Positions 32,737 through 43,180 of a stretch of 64,000 nucleotides of DNA are shown here, piece after piece; positions within the stretch are counted from its first letter, which is position 1; every line of letters starts with the position of its first letter. The notes beneath the pieces were generated by a model, which worked only from the letters and a program-made list of their open reading frames with translations, was not told the origin of the DNA and did not search any database. Origin of the DNA: Artemisia argyi (lineage: Eukaryota; Streptophyta; Magnoliopsida; Asterales; Asteraceae); contig CM060694.1 in the NCBI GenBank assembly GCA_030686995.1, forward strand, positions 89,704,762-89,768,761, given 5' to 3'. The translations under genes and the position numbers were made by a program.

Positions 32737-35700
32737 TGGATGAAACCAAGTGTAACAGTTTCGGATTCTTTTATTATGTTACGGGGAGTGTGGATGAAAA
32801 CAGGTAACGATATGCTTATTGTTACAGTGTACGCTCCACAAGATCTTAGAGATAAACATATTCTGTGGGATTATCTGGCATACGAGATCACTAAATGGAA
32901 AGGTGAGGTGGTGATTATGGATGATTTTAATGAGGTTCGCTTTAGATCCGATAGGTTTGGCTCGGTGTTTAATGTTCAAGGCGCGAGTATGTTCAATTCG
33001 TTCATTGCTAATGCGGGTTTGGAGGAGGTTCCTTTGGGTGGCAGTTCGTTTACGGTGTGTCATAAATTGGCTTCAAAGATGAGTAAACTTGATAGGTTCT
33101 TAGTTTCCGATAATTTAATAATCTCATGCCCGTTTATTACAGCGGTTACATTGGATCGATATCTTTCAGATCATAGGCCTATTTTACTTCGTGAATTGCA
33201 TTTCGATTATGGGCCGACGCCTTTTTGATATTTTCACTATTGGACTGAAATGGAAGGCTTCAATAAATTCGTAGAAGATACATGGAATGAGGCCCCCTGT
33301 GACAATTCTAATGCAATGATTAATATGATGAAGAAGCTAAAATATCTTAAAATGAGGATCACATAGTGGAATAAAAGGAATATGAATTATATGAAAAATG
33401 TAGCAACTAAATACAAAGAAGATTTAGAGACTTTGGAGGCAAGGATTGACAAAGGCAAAAGTACTCTTGAGATTGTGAACAAAAGAATGGAGGTGGTGAA
33501 AAATCTTCAATCTATTGATAAATTACAGTCGTTGGAAATGGCTCAAAAAGCTAAGGTTAAGTGGTCCATTGAAGGCGACGAAAATTCTAGTTTCTTTCAT
33601 GGTGTGCTGAATAAAAAACGGAGTCAACTTAACATTAGGGGTATTATGGTGGATGGATTGTGGACTGAAAGGCCGAACATGGTGAAACAGGAATTTTATC
33701 AACATTTTAGTACAAGATTTGACAAGCCTTCTATTCATCGAGCACATATTGATATGACGTACCTGAAATCATTATCTGATGATCAGCAGATAGAATTGGA
33801 GCAAGATGTGTCTAAAGAGGAGATAAAGAAAGCGGTTTGGGATTATGGGATTGATAAATCTCCCGGTCTGGATGGTTTCTAGTTTGGTTTTTATCGACAT
33901 TTCTGGAAGCTTATTGAAAATGATGTGTTTGAAGCTGTTCAACAATTCTTTTCAAATGGGAAAGTCCCTAAAGGTTGTAACTCATCATTTATTGCTTTGA
34001 TCCCGAAAATTCCAGATGCTAATTTGGTAAAAGACTTTAGACCAATTGCTCTTATTAGAAGTATGTATAAGATCATTGCAAAAATTCTGGCGAACCGTCT
34101 TGTTGGTGTCTTGGGTGATATTGTTGATGAGGTGCAATCAACTTTTATTGCGGATAGGTAGATTTTAGATGACCCGTTTATCCTTAACGAAGTGCTTCAA
34201 TGGTGCAAGTTGAAAAAGAGACAATCTCTTATTTTTAAGGTATACTTTGAGAAAGCTTATGACTCGGTTCATTGGGATTTTTTAAATGATGTTTTGAAAA
34301 AGTTTGGTTTCGGAAATAACTAGTGTAATTGGATCCAAAGTTGTCTCGGATCTTCGAGAGGGTCGATTATTATTAATGAAACTCCTATGGAGGAATTTCA
34401 ATTCTTCAAAGGTCTTAAGCAAGGTGATCCTTTATCTCCGTTTTTGTTTCTATTAATTATGGAAAGCTTGCACTTATCGTTTCAATGTGTAGTGGATGCC
34501 GGTTTGTTTAAAGGTCTTAAGTTAAGTTCCTCGCTGACTGTTTCTCATATGCTCTACGCGGATGATGCGATCTTTATTGGGCAATGGTGTGATGGGAATA
34601 TTAATACCTTAGTAAGTATGTTGGAATGTTTTTATAGTGCTTCAGGGCTGCGAATTAACATGAGTAAAAGTAAGTTAATGGGGTTTTTGGTGGAGAGTGA
34701 TAAGGTTAAGTTTGCAGCAACTAAACTTGGTTGCCACATTCTTAAAAGTCCTTTTTCTTATCTAGGAACGATTGTGGGAGGATCTATGTCTCGGGTTAGA
34801 ATGTGGAATGAGGTCGTAGAAAGGGTGAAGAATCGTTTATCTAAATGGAAAATGAAAGCGCTTTCGGTTGGAGGTAGACTAACCCTCCTGAAATCGGTCT
34901 TAGGATCGATGCCTATATTTCACATGTCCATCTTTAGAGCTCCCTTGAGCGTGCTACGTGTGCTAGAGTCTAGTCGGAGTCATTTTTTTAATGGACATGA
35001 GCTTAAGAGTAAAAAATCCACATGGGTTAAATGGAATTGTGTTGGCTTCTAAAGAGAAAGGGGGTCTTGGCGTTTCAAGTCTATATGCTTTGAATAGAGG
35101 CTTAATGTGTAAATGGGTGTGGAGATTTTATAACCATAACACATCTCTATGGGCGAGGATTATTAAGGCTATTCATGGGGATGATGGGGGAGTGGGGAGG
35201 CATGTGAAAGCTGGAACTCAGTCTTGTTGACTATAGTGAACGAAATTACTATTTTGAAAAAACATGGTATTGATATTTTTGATTTTATGCGCTTTAAGAT
35301 GGGTAATGGAGATAAGGTTGCATTCTGGGAGGATAAGTGGATAGGATATCATGTGCTTAAAGAGCTTTACCCGCGTATATACGCTCTTGAAACTTGTAAA
35401 TTGGTAACTGTTGGTTCGAAGTTGGCACATACTAGTTTGGATTCTTCGTTCCGCCGTAAACCACAGGGTGGGGCTGAACAGGTTCAATATGAAGCTTTAT
35501 CAAGTCAAGTCTATGATGTTACATTAGCACCGATGTTTGACAGATGGACGTAGTCTTTGGAAAGCTCCGACGAGTTCTTTGTTGCTTCTATAAGGAAGGT
35601 GATTGATGATAAAAGACTTCTTGAGGTTACAACCAAGCCGAGGTGGATAAAATATGTTCCTATTAAGGTGAATGTGCATGCTTGGAAAGTTAAGACTGAT

Positions 35701-36138
35701 TCGCTTCCGACAAGATTTAATATCTCTCGTCGCGGGATTGACATTGAATCTATTATGTGTCCGATATGTGTGAATGAGGTGGAGTCTGTCGATCATTTGT
35801 TCTTTACATGTAGTTTGGTTCGAAAAATTGCGAATAAAATTACTCACTGGTGGGATGTTTCATTCGTTGAGTGCTCAACATATGAAGATCGAAATAATTG
35901 GATGGTGAATCTGCATCTCTCGGCCAAGCATAAGCAGATTCTTGAAGGTGTCTTTTATGTAATGTGGTGGCTTTTATGGTTGTATCGTAACAAGGTCATT
36001 TTTGAGTCAAAGGTTCCATCGATGGCGTTGTTATTTGAAGATGTAATTTCTAAGTCTTTCATTTGGTCTCGATATAGATGTAAAGCCTCGTTTAGCTGTG
36101 ATGATTGGCTTAAAAACCCTCATCTTGTCTTTTTGTAA
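32737..36138 (+). pseudogene. LINE endonuclease / reverse transcriptase (broken)
   Basis: Endonuclease C-terminal half with VYAPQ, DDFNEV and the SDHRPI motif (to 33228), a linker with coiled-coil character (33382-33600), RT from about 33700 with SPGLDGF, FRPIALI, YADDAIFIG (about 34555), then a C-terminal zinc-binding domain CPICVNEVESVDHLFFTC (about 35760). Stops: TGA 33226, TAG 33364, 33880, 34159, 34321 and 35551; frame changes near 35040 and 35220. The first RT catalytic Asp is Tyr (TAC at 34243, FKVYFEKAYDS). Most stops are one C>T or G>A step from the expected Gln, Trp or Arg codon. The first ATG of the upstream ORF (32704) belongs to flanking DNA. Confidence 0.9.
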
Positions 36139-36180
36139 TTGCTAGCTTCTTGCTAGTTTTGTTTTTTCAATAAAGTAACC

Positions 36181-36219
<39 letters not shown>
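32737..36219 (+). mobile_element. 5'-truncated L1-type LINE with poly(A) tail
   Basis: Begins inside the endonuclease domain and ends in 37 A bases (36183-36219), with AATAAA about 14 bases upstream of the tail. A 13-bp duplication flanks it with one mismatch: GTATGACCATATG (32724-32736) and GTATTACCATATG (36221-36233). This fixes the truncation point at about 32737. Typical of target-primed reverse transcription that stopped early. Confidence 0.88.
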
Positions 36220-36221
<2 letters not shown>

Positions 36222-36233
36222 TATTACCATATG

Positions 36234-36492
36234 GCCGATAATGTGTAATTTCTCCCATTTAACTAGAATCGATAAAAATTAACTTGTAGTATTTGTTATG
36301 AAAGAAACACAAATTCATAACAATAATTCTTTAGTTTAGTTTGGGTGTAATTTGTCCCATTTAACTAGAATTGATACATGGATCCTATAGAAAGCATCAC
36401 TTATTTACTCTTTCCGTTTCAAATTAATCTCGCACAAAAACCACATATTTAAGAAAAATAAAACCCTTATACTATTTAACCAATAAGATTTC
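36234..36492. other. Intergenic DNA, possible outer MITE
   Basis: TACTCTTTCCGTTTCAAATT at about 36408 resembles the end of a common plant MITE; a weak inverted counterpart occurs near 36810-36833, on the other side of the element at 36493. The outer element is tentative. Confidence 0.35.
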
Positions 36493-36726
36493 GGCTATGT
36501 TTGGCGTGGAGCTTTTTTGGAGCTTTTTGGGGTAATGAGTGGTGAGAATGAGCTTTTTTTATTTTTGATGTTTGTTTGGCATGAGAGCTGTGGGTTTTGC
36601 TATTTTTTAGGAACGCTCATTTTCCTAATGCTTCTTTATGAAGCTGTGAGCTTTTTTGGCTACTGCTCATAGCTCACAGCTACTGCTCACTGCTACTGCT
36701 CACAGCTACTTTTGCCAAACATAACC
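36493..36726. mobile_element. 234-bp MITE with TTC target duplication
   Basis: Ends GGCTATGTTTGGC and GCCAAACATAACC are inverted repeats with one mismatch; TTC is repeated on both sides (36490-36492, 36727-36729). The right half is built of GCTACTGCTCAC-like 12-mers. A diverged copy lies at 40304. A 3-bp duplication suggests the PIF/Harbinger or CACTA class, but no transposase is present. Confidence 0.7.
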
Positions 36727-39700
36727 TTCTTATTTATATCTTTTTAGTACGTTTGATTGATTGAAAATAAAAAAGACAATTATTTTAAAATATCAAAAAG
36801 GAAGCCAACAATTTTGAGAGTGAGAGTATTTATTTTGACTAAATTCTTTAGTTTGGGTATAACTCTAACCTCATTAAACTACTCGTAGATACTGCTTAAC
36901 ATGCACTTACTATAAATAGCGCGAGTATATACATACCAAGTGATGTGGCCTACTATCTTCTTTTAAAACCTTTTTGAACAAGCGTTGAACAAAATCTAGT
37001 AGATATTTTTTTTAAGAATATTTAATCATACAGATTTTGTTGGTTACTTCTAACATTTTGACGGTGCCTCAAACAATTATCCACATTCACGTTCTTTGAA
37101 TATTTTGATGTTAACATCAAGTGTTCACTTGTTCACACTTGCAGAACCATACATTTGTATGTTTAATAGTGGATATTCATATTTCATATCACCTGTCATT
37201 TTACAAGGGAATTTTAGTAATATTTCACGGACCCAACGTTAGATAATATATACTCCAACTTTTTGGAAAAAGTATCGTCACAAAGACACAAACATATGTG
37301 TCGATATTTGAGATGTTTAAACAGCTGTGTAATGCACTGAGTCTAGAACTTTTGAATTGACTAAGTTTGGAATTTGGATTCTTTGTAGATAAAAATTTAA
37401 GATAGAGCCGGTGAACAATTTCAATGTGAAAATGTTAAATGAGTCTTTATTAATATGTTCTAAATAAATAAAAATCCAGTCGACCATGTTTTTCTAGGCC
37501 GTCATGACTAATGTTTTTTTATTTGTGAAAACTAATATTTAAAACTTGTTAAAATTGCAATGAAAAACTCATATGGAATGTAAAACTCATATAGTCATAT
37601 GGAATGTAAGAGAACCATTAGGATGTGCAAAAAATAAGCGATTTTGATCAGCTTTCAACTACCCTTTAGTGATAATAAGCATACCACGACTATGATCATT
37701 ATTATATTATGCTAAAACATTCTATAACGGGATTCTAGTATTTTACTGTATAAAGCTACTTAATTCAACCATAATCAAGAAAACGAAAAAATGTACAAAG
37801 CAAGAGATATTTTAGTTGCAAAGGCCTTATGAAATATAACCCAACAATCTGATAACGAGACTGCTAACTTAACACAGAGTCTGAGGCTCTTGTGGCAAAC
37901 GTGGTGATCGAATGTAAATCAAATAAAACATATTGCGGAAGTCGAGAATATATCTGATTCACAAAGGTCAGTTATTCATCCGAGGTTGATGGGTGACATT
38001 CCACGTATACAAATTTCAAAAGTTCACAGGTGACAAAATGTGTTGGCTTTATAAGACGGATCGTAGTGGCGACTCAACTCTCGGTCGGTCTACCTCAGAG
38101 GACGTCCCACCCCCCTCCCACCCCACTACAACGACCTCAGAGGACGCGGTCCCCCCTCTTTTTGTGTGTATATAAGTTTTTTTAAATAATGTTTGTGGTG
38201 TTAATATTTTTTGTTGTAATTGGGGTTGCCTTACTATACGAGCTTAGAGTCATGTGTTTAATCTAAAAGAGAGAAGTTGATGTGACGCTGAGGCAGCAAA
38301 ATGATCCGGTGAAGTAGTGGGTTTCCATTAATACTAGTCTAACAACTATTCATGTTTGAAGTGCAAAGATGGTCAATTAATCGGGTTTACAAAATGGATA
38401 GATTATTCATAGTTTTTACGTATACCTAAAGCTAGGATTTAGACTTAAATCAATCATGTGATATGGGATGATTGTGATGATCGTATGTTCGGTTTCCCAC
38501 GTTTGTTAAGGACCTCAAGATAATAATGTGTTCTTAAGCCAGGGTAACACTCACATACGATTAGGGTTGTAGTGTATGTTTTGTGTGTGTGAAATATGGA
38601 GAATATAATTTGGTTCTTCTCTCAAAAGGCATCTTTGCCTCTACTATAGATAATGCATTTGAAACATTTTTATCTTTAGAAATCTTAAATATACACAAGT
38701 TACTAATTTAAGACATTTGCTTCATTAAAATCTAAATTAATGTGCGTTTCAAATTTTGTTACCACTAATGTTATTAAAACATTAAATATTTATATTTATA
38801 TTTACTCCTTATAATGTATGTATCTTTAATCCTTAAACTTAAAATTTCTTAAATTTTGATTAATGTCTAATGCCTAATATACCTTCTACAAAAAAAAGTT
38901 TACATGGCACTACTTTTTAAATATAGCAAGTTTTACTATTTGATCTATCAGTAAAAAACAATGTTGCATTATTATCAATTTAAAAATATAAGAGCATTAA
39001 CAAAGGAGAATCTCTTTATAAATGTCAACTAATCACATTGTTGTTTATGATGAAAAAATAAATAAATAAATAAAGTTTGCACGGGTATTTATCTAAGGTC
39101 ACATGGTTGCAACCGATTCCATCAATTTAAAAATAATAATAATAATAATAAATTAAAAAAAATAATAATAATAAACACACAAACCAAAAAACATGGTTGC
39201 ATCCAAGATTATACCAGAATCACAAGTTCGCAAGTATAGTTAGTTGTCACTATACATCGTCGTTTTATGCGGGTATTCATCTAGTACCTTTAAAAGCATG
39301 TAGTTCCATTAATAATTAAATGTTCTCACATTTACTCCTCCGATAACATTTAGTCATTACAAAAGAAACTTTTTGTTTAGTGAACAAATAAATGTGTCAA
39401 AAAATTTTATCAAAAAATGTGTAAAATGCACATGTTTTGTTGTACAAAAACATACACGCCTAGCTGCAAAACCACATTAAAATTCTATCGGGGATGTATC
39501 GTATGCTAAAACGTGAAAATTGAGATAATTTAACAAATATTATAGATTAATTACCTTGACTTAAAAATAGAAAATTAGCAAAATTAAATGCAATCAAATT
39601 CTTGCATAGTTATAATTTTTTTAGAGTGACAAGATCATAAATAATCCAAAAAAAATCTCAAAATTATTTATTACAAAGTACTCGCCACCTCAATGCACGG

Positions 39701-40303
39701 ATACTTTGTCAGTTTATAGGAATGCTTTTAGGTTTGTGTGTGACAAGACACGTTGAAGGATTCCATCGGTCATGAAATGGTTCTAGACGAACCAGGTATT
39801 GATCATCCTATGGAGGAGACAAGAATGACACATGTCGTGACATGATTGACTCAGGTGGTTATTCAGCAAAATTCACATGTACTAGCGAAATACTCGCAAC
39901 ACCACCTCTGTACGAATGTGGTGGTTACACGTGACATGAACACATAACGGTTTTGAGGATAAAATCACGTGCCCGTTCTTGTCCTGGAGTTTTGTTATCC
40001 GGGCAAAAACTCTCATAATCTCAACTCTTTTTGTACATATTGTATATTTGGATGTATACAGAACAGATTTAGTAGCTTAATAGTTAATAGACTCATTGAC
40101 CTGCGCCTAAAAAGTTGCCAGTTTGGTCCAATTGGTTAAATTTAATTGGGCTATGAAATTAAACAGAATGGATTAGCCTTTTAGGTATACATTGCTTTTT
40201 ATCCCGTCCACGGACTTTCGTCTTTGACCTTGCCGCCGCCACTCCAAAGTCCAAACCTGCAACTCAAAATCACTTTTTGTGGCAGTAGGTAGTGAGGTGT
40301 TGA
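36727..40303. other. AT-rich intergenic DNA, includes a diverged segmental duplicate
   Basis: 36825-37440 aligns with 7830-8500 through many shared blocks (for example GATAGTGGATATTCAT-like at about 37165 and 8248; TTTGAATATTTTGAT at about 37096 and 8168), with weaker similarity to about 37700. The rest holds AAT and AAAT microsatellites (39053-39075, 39127-39175) and no supportable gene. Confidence 0.6.
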
Positions 40304-40552
40304 GGCTATTTTTGGCGCAAAGTTTTTTTTTTTTAGCTTTTTAGGGTAATCAGCGGTGAGCAATGAGCTTTCTGATTTTCAGTGTTCGTTTGGCATGAGA
40401 GCTGTGAGCTTTGCTATTTTTTAGAAAAACTCATTTTTCCAATGTTTCTTTATAAAGTTGTGAGTGGTGAGCAGTGAGCTGTGGCTAATGCTCACAGCTC
40501 ACTGCTACAGCTTACAGCTACTGTTCATAGCTACTGCTCACTGCTACTGCTT
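40304..40552. mobile_element. Diverged copy of the 36493 MITE
   Basis: Same order of blocks as 36493-36726 (GGCTATTTTTGGC, CATGAGAGCTGTGAGCTTTGCTA, GCTACTGCTCAC repeats) but the right terminus is lost or displaced where the foldback element begins. Confidence 0.6.
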
Positions 40553-41250
40553 ACCCATACATTTTATAGAACCTATCAACCAATCATAGCCGCCCATTTA
40601 TATTTTTCACATTTTTTTTCAAAACAACATATCTTGCAAACGATAAATCTTCAAGCTAACAAAAAAATACTATCGCGACGAGAATTAAATCATCTTCCTA
40701 TAAATATGCATTGTTATATACTTTCGACGAACATTTTTTTTTCGACGAACCTTTTTTTTTAAATTTCTGCCCAGAAAAATCATATATTATTAGTAAAAAT
40801 CACATATGATTTGATTTTTACAAATCACATATGATTCTTACGGATCATATATGATTTGTAAAAATCATATATGATTCGTAATTACGAATCATATATGATT
40901 TATAAAAATCATATATGATTCGTAAAAATCAGATATGATTTGAGTTTAACGAATCACATATGATTTTTACAAATCATATATGATTTTTCTTGTCGAAAAT
41001 TTTGAAAAAAAAAGTTCGTCAAAGAAAAAGTTCGTTGAAAGTATATAACAATGCATATCTATAGAAAGATTATTTAATTCTTGTCGCGATAGTATTTTTT
41101 TTCGCGTAACGATTTACGGTTTGCAAGATATTTAATTTTTAAAAAAAGGGGTGAAAGTTTATTTTTTTATTTTGATAAAAAAAATTTAGTGGCTAAGATT
41201 GTTTGATTGGTTCTATGGTAAAACTTGGTTCTACACGGATCTTTTGGCGT
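40553..41250. mobile_element. Foldback (hairpin) MITE, copy 1
   Basis: Long inverted repeats: left arm (TAGAACC..ATCAACCAATCATAGCC, ATCGCGACGAGAATTAAAT, AATGCATTGTTATATACTTTCGACGAAC order) is mirrored on the right (about 41020-41225). The centre (40776-40988) is an array of about ten near-palindromic ATCATATATGAT units. No coding capacity. Related to copies at 55087-55583 and, degraded, 52122-52580. Confidence 0.75.
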
Positions 41251-41381
41251 GAGGTGCTTTTGCTAAACTGCGTTTTGAGACGACAAAAGCACAGAAATGA
41301 ATCTTTCAGAATTTGCTGAAAAACTCTAAACTGATTATGTGCGTTTTGTAATCGTGATAATTAGATAAGTAATAAAGAACA

Positions 41382-41953
41382 CTAGCAGGGTACCCGCGCG
41401 TTGCAGCGGCGGGTACCCTGAAATAAAATTTTTCAATGGAATTAATAAAAATGTCACGGGATGTTCCGACACCTAAATTTGCTTGGTCAAAGCTTTGTTT
41501 ATCGAGTCGAGTTTTATTAAGTCGAGTCTTGGTCACAGGTTTATGTCTCAGTTAAGATGGAGGGTTGTACATTGTGTTTAAATGATTGTAATATTGGGTG
41601 TAGGGGGTGTTTTTAATGCTATTAATGTAGAATGAGGGTTGTATATTGTGTTTAAATGATTGTAATATTGGGTGTAGGGGGTGTTTTTAATGCTATTAAT
41701 GCAGAATGAGGGTTGTACATTGTGTTTAAATAATTGTAATATTGGGTGTATGAGTGTTTTTAATGCTATTAATGTAGAATTCTAAGAAAAGTTGTCTGAA
41801 TTTTGAATCATGCTACTTTTTGTTGTACACAATGCTTTGGTTGTTGTAATTATAAAAATTGCTTGTTTTAAAGTATTGTAAACCATGCATCATTTTGTGT
41901 ACATCTGAATTTTTTTAGAGAGAGACTCTTTTCTCCATTATAAGTAGTATAGA
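41382..41953 (-). mobile_element. Non-autonomous Helitron with internal 74-bp tandem repeats
   Basis: On the minus strand it begins TCTATACTACTTATAATGG (from 41953) and ends in CTAG (41382) just after a 12-bp perfect stem (41386-41397 with 41409-41420, CAGGGTACCCGC). The flanking bases are A and T, the usual Helitron target. No RepHel gene. A 74-bp unit (AGGGTTGTACATTGTG...) is repeated three times at 41561-41780. Confidence 0.75.
41561..41780. repeat. 74-bp tandem repeat, three copies
   Basis: Units begin at 41561, 41635 and 41709 and differ by only a few bases. Lies inside the Helitron. Confidence 0.9.
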
Positions 41954-42399
41954 TAATCACTGTTACAGAGCATATACAGGTTTCATGTTATGTGTAACCG
42001 ACTAACTGAGCATTTAAAAAGGAGATACAGAGCTATTGTTACGGTTCTATAGTATATTCAAAATCTTAATAAAAAAGCTACTCAATAAAGGACAATTCAA
42101 GCATCCCACAAAATAAAAATCTTAGAGAACACGGGTATCACATCACTTCAACAAACCTTCACAATTAACCCCTTTATTCACAACTAACATCAGCTTACTT
42201 ATTCGGGTCCACCACTTATAACTTTAATTTTTTTATTCAAATTTTCAAATAAACTAAAATCATTTTATTCAAATAAAATATAAATAAAATATTTTTAAAA
42301 AAAAAGTTAAAAAAAAAGAATAATAAAACTTAACTTAAAATAAATAAATAATAAAAAAGGAGAAAAAACCTGCGCTGCTACTTCTTCACACACACTTTA
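41954..42399. other. AT-rich spacer before the copia element
   Basis: No gene seen. The last five bases (CTTTA, 42395-42399) are the copia target-site duplication. Confidence 0.6.
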
Positions 42400-43133
42400 T
42401 GTTGGGAATTAAATAATCAGAAGAATCAGCATAAAGGTTTAAGGAAATACATCAAGTATGTTTCTGCTGATAAATCACAAAGCAAGTTTCCACTGATGGA
42501 TTCTGCTGAAGAACGTTTTCTACTGATAATGTTTCTGCTGATGCTACTATGACTCATATAACAGCTGTGTAGATAAGTACAACTTATTCTACTGACTCAT
42601 ATACAAGATAATATCTTTGTTGTAGTCATCAAATTGAACACTCTAAGTGAGTTGTAATCCTAGATACATGTTGTATCTTAATGACTAACATGATAAGTCA
42701 TCAACTAGCTAGAATGAAGCTTAGTCATAAGCTAGTAAATTAGATGAGTCATATAGATTGTAAAAGATCTTTCCTTGGACTATAAAAGGAAGATCTTAGA
42801 TATGTGTATATACGTGCGTGATAAAAGTGTGATAGACATAGACATATACATAGAGAAAAACATTAGAACAAAACACAAGATTCAAGGTCTTTGTAACCCT
42901 AGTGATAGTGAAGATCACTCGTATTATTCTGAATAATATTGAATCGTTTAGTGAAATACTTTCATTGTTCTTTGTTCAATAAACACAAGCGTCACAGTTC
43001 CATTTCTAATAAACATTCTAAGTGTGGTTAAGTAGATTCCGCATACTTAATCATATTCACTCAAAGTATCATATTTACACATTACAAAGGTCCAACACCT
43101 CATAGTGTGTGATCAAATCAAGTGATCCTCTCA
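42400..43133 (+). repeat. Copia 5' LTR
   Basis: TATA box ACTATAAAAGG at about 42780-42790. Contains repeated TCTGCTGAT / TACTGATAA words at 42461-42545. Confidence 0.95.
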
Positions 43134-43135
43134 GT

Positions 43136-43147
43136 TGGTATCAGAGC
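43136..43147 (+). other. Copia primer-binding site
   Basis: TGGTATCAGAGC, two bases after the LTR, complementary to the 3' end of initiator tRNA-Met. Confidence 0.92.
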
Positions 43148-43180
43148 TTCCAGGTTGATATCTTTGATTTAGAAGAAGAA

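Noticed and set aside
37993..38175. 60-codon ORF with Pro/Ser/Thr-rich C-terminus
   Set aside because: Derived from a simple C-rich repeat (ACCTCAGAGGACG twice); no homologue recognised.
40776..40988. CRISPR-like array of ATCATATATGAT units
   Set aside because: Units are palindromes with short, repeat-derived spacers inside a plant MITE hairpin; nothing like a CRISPR.
43109..43180. Upstream ATG of copia gag
   Set aside because: Located in the LTR end and across the PBS; the Met at 43181 matches the family's gag start.
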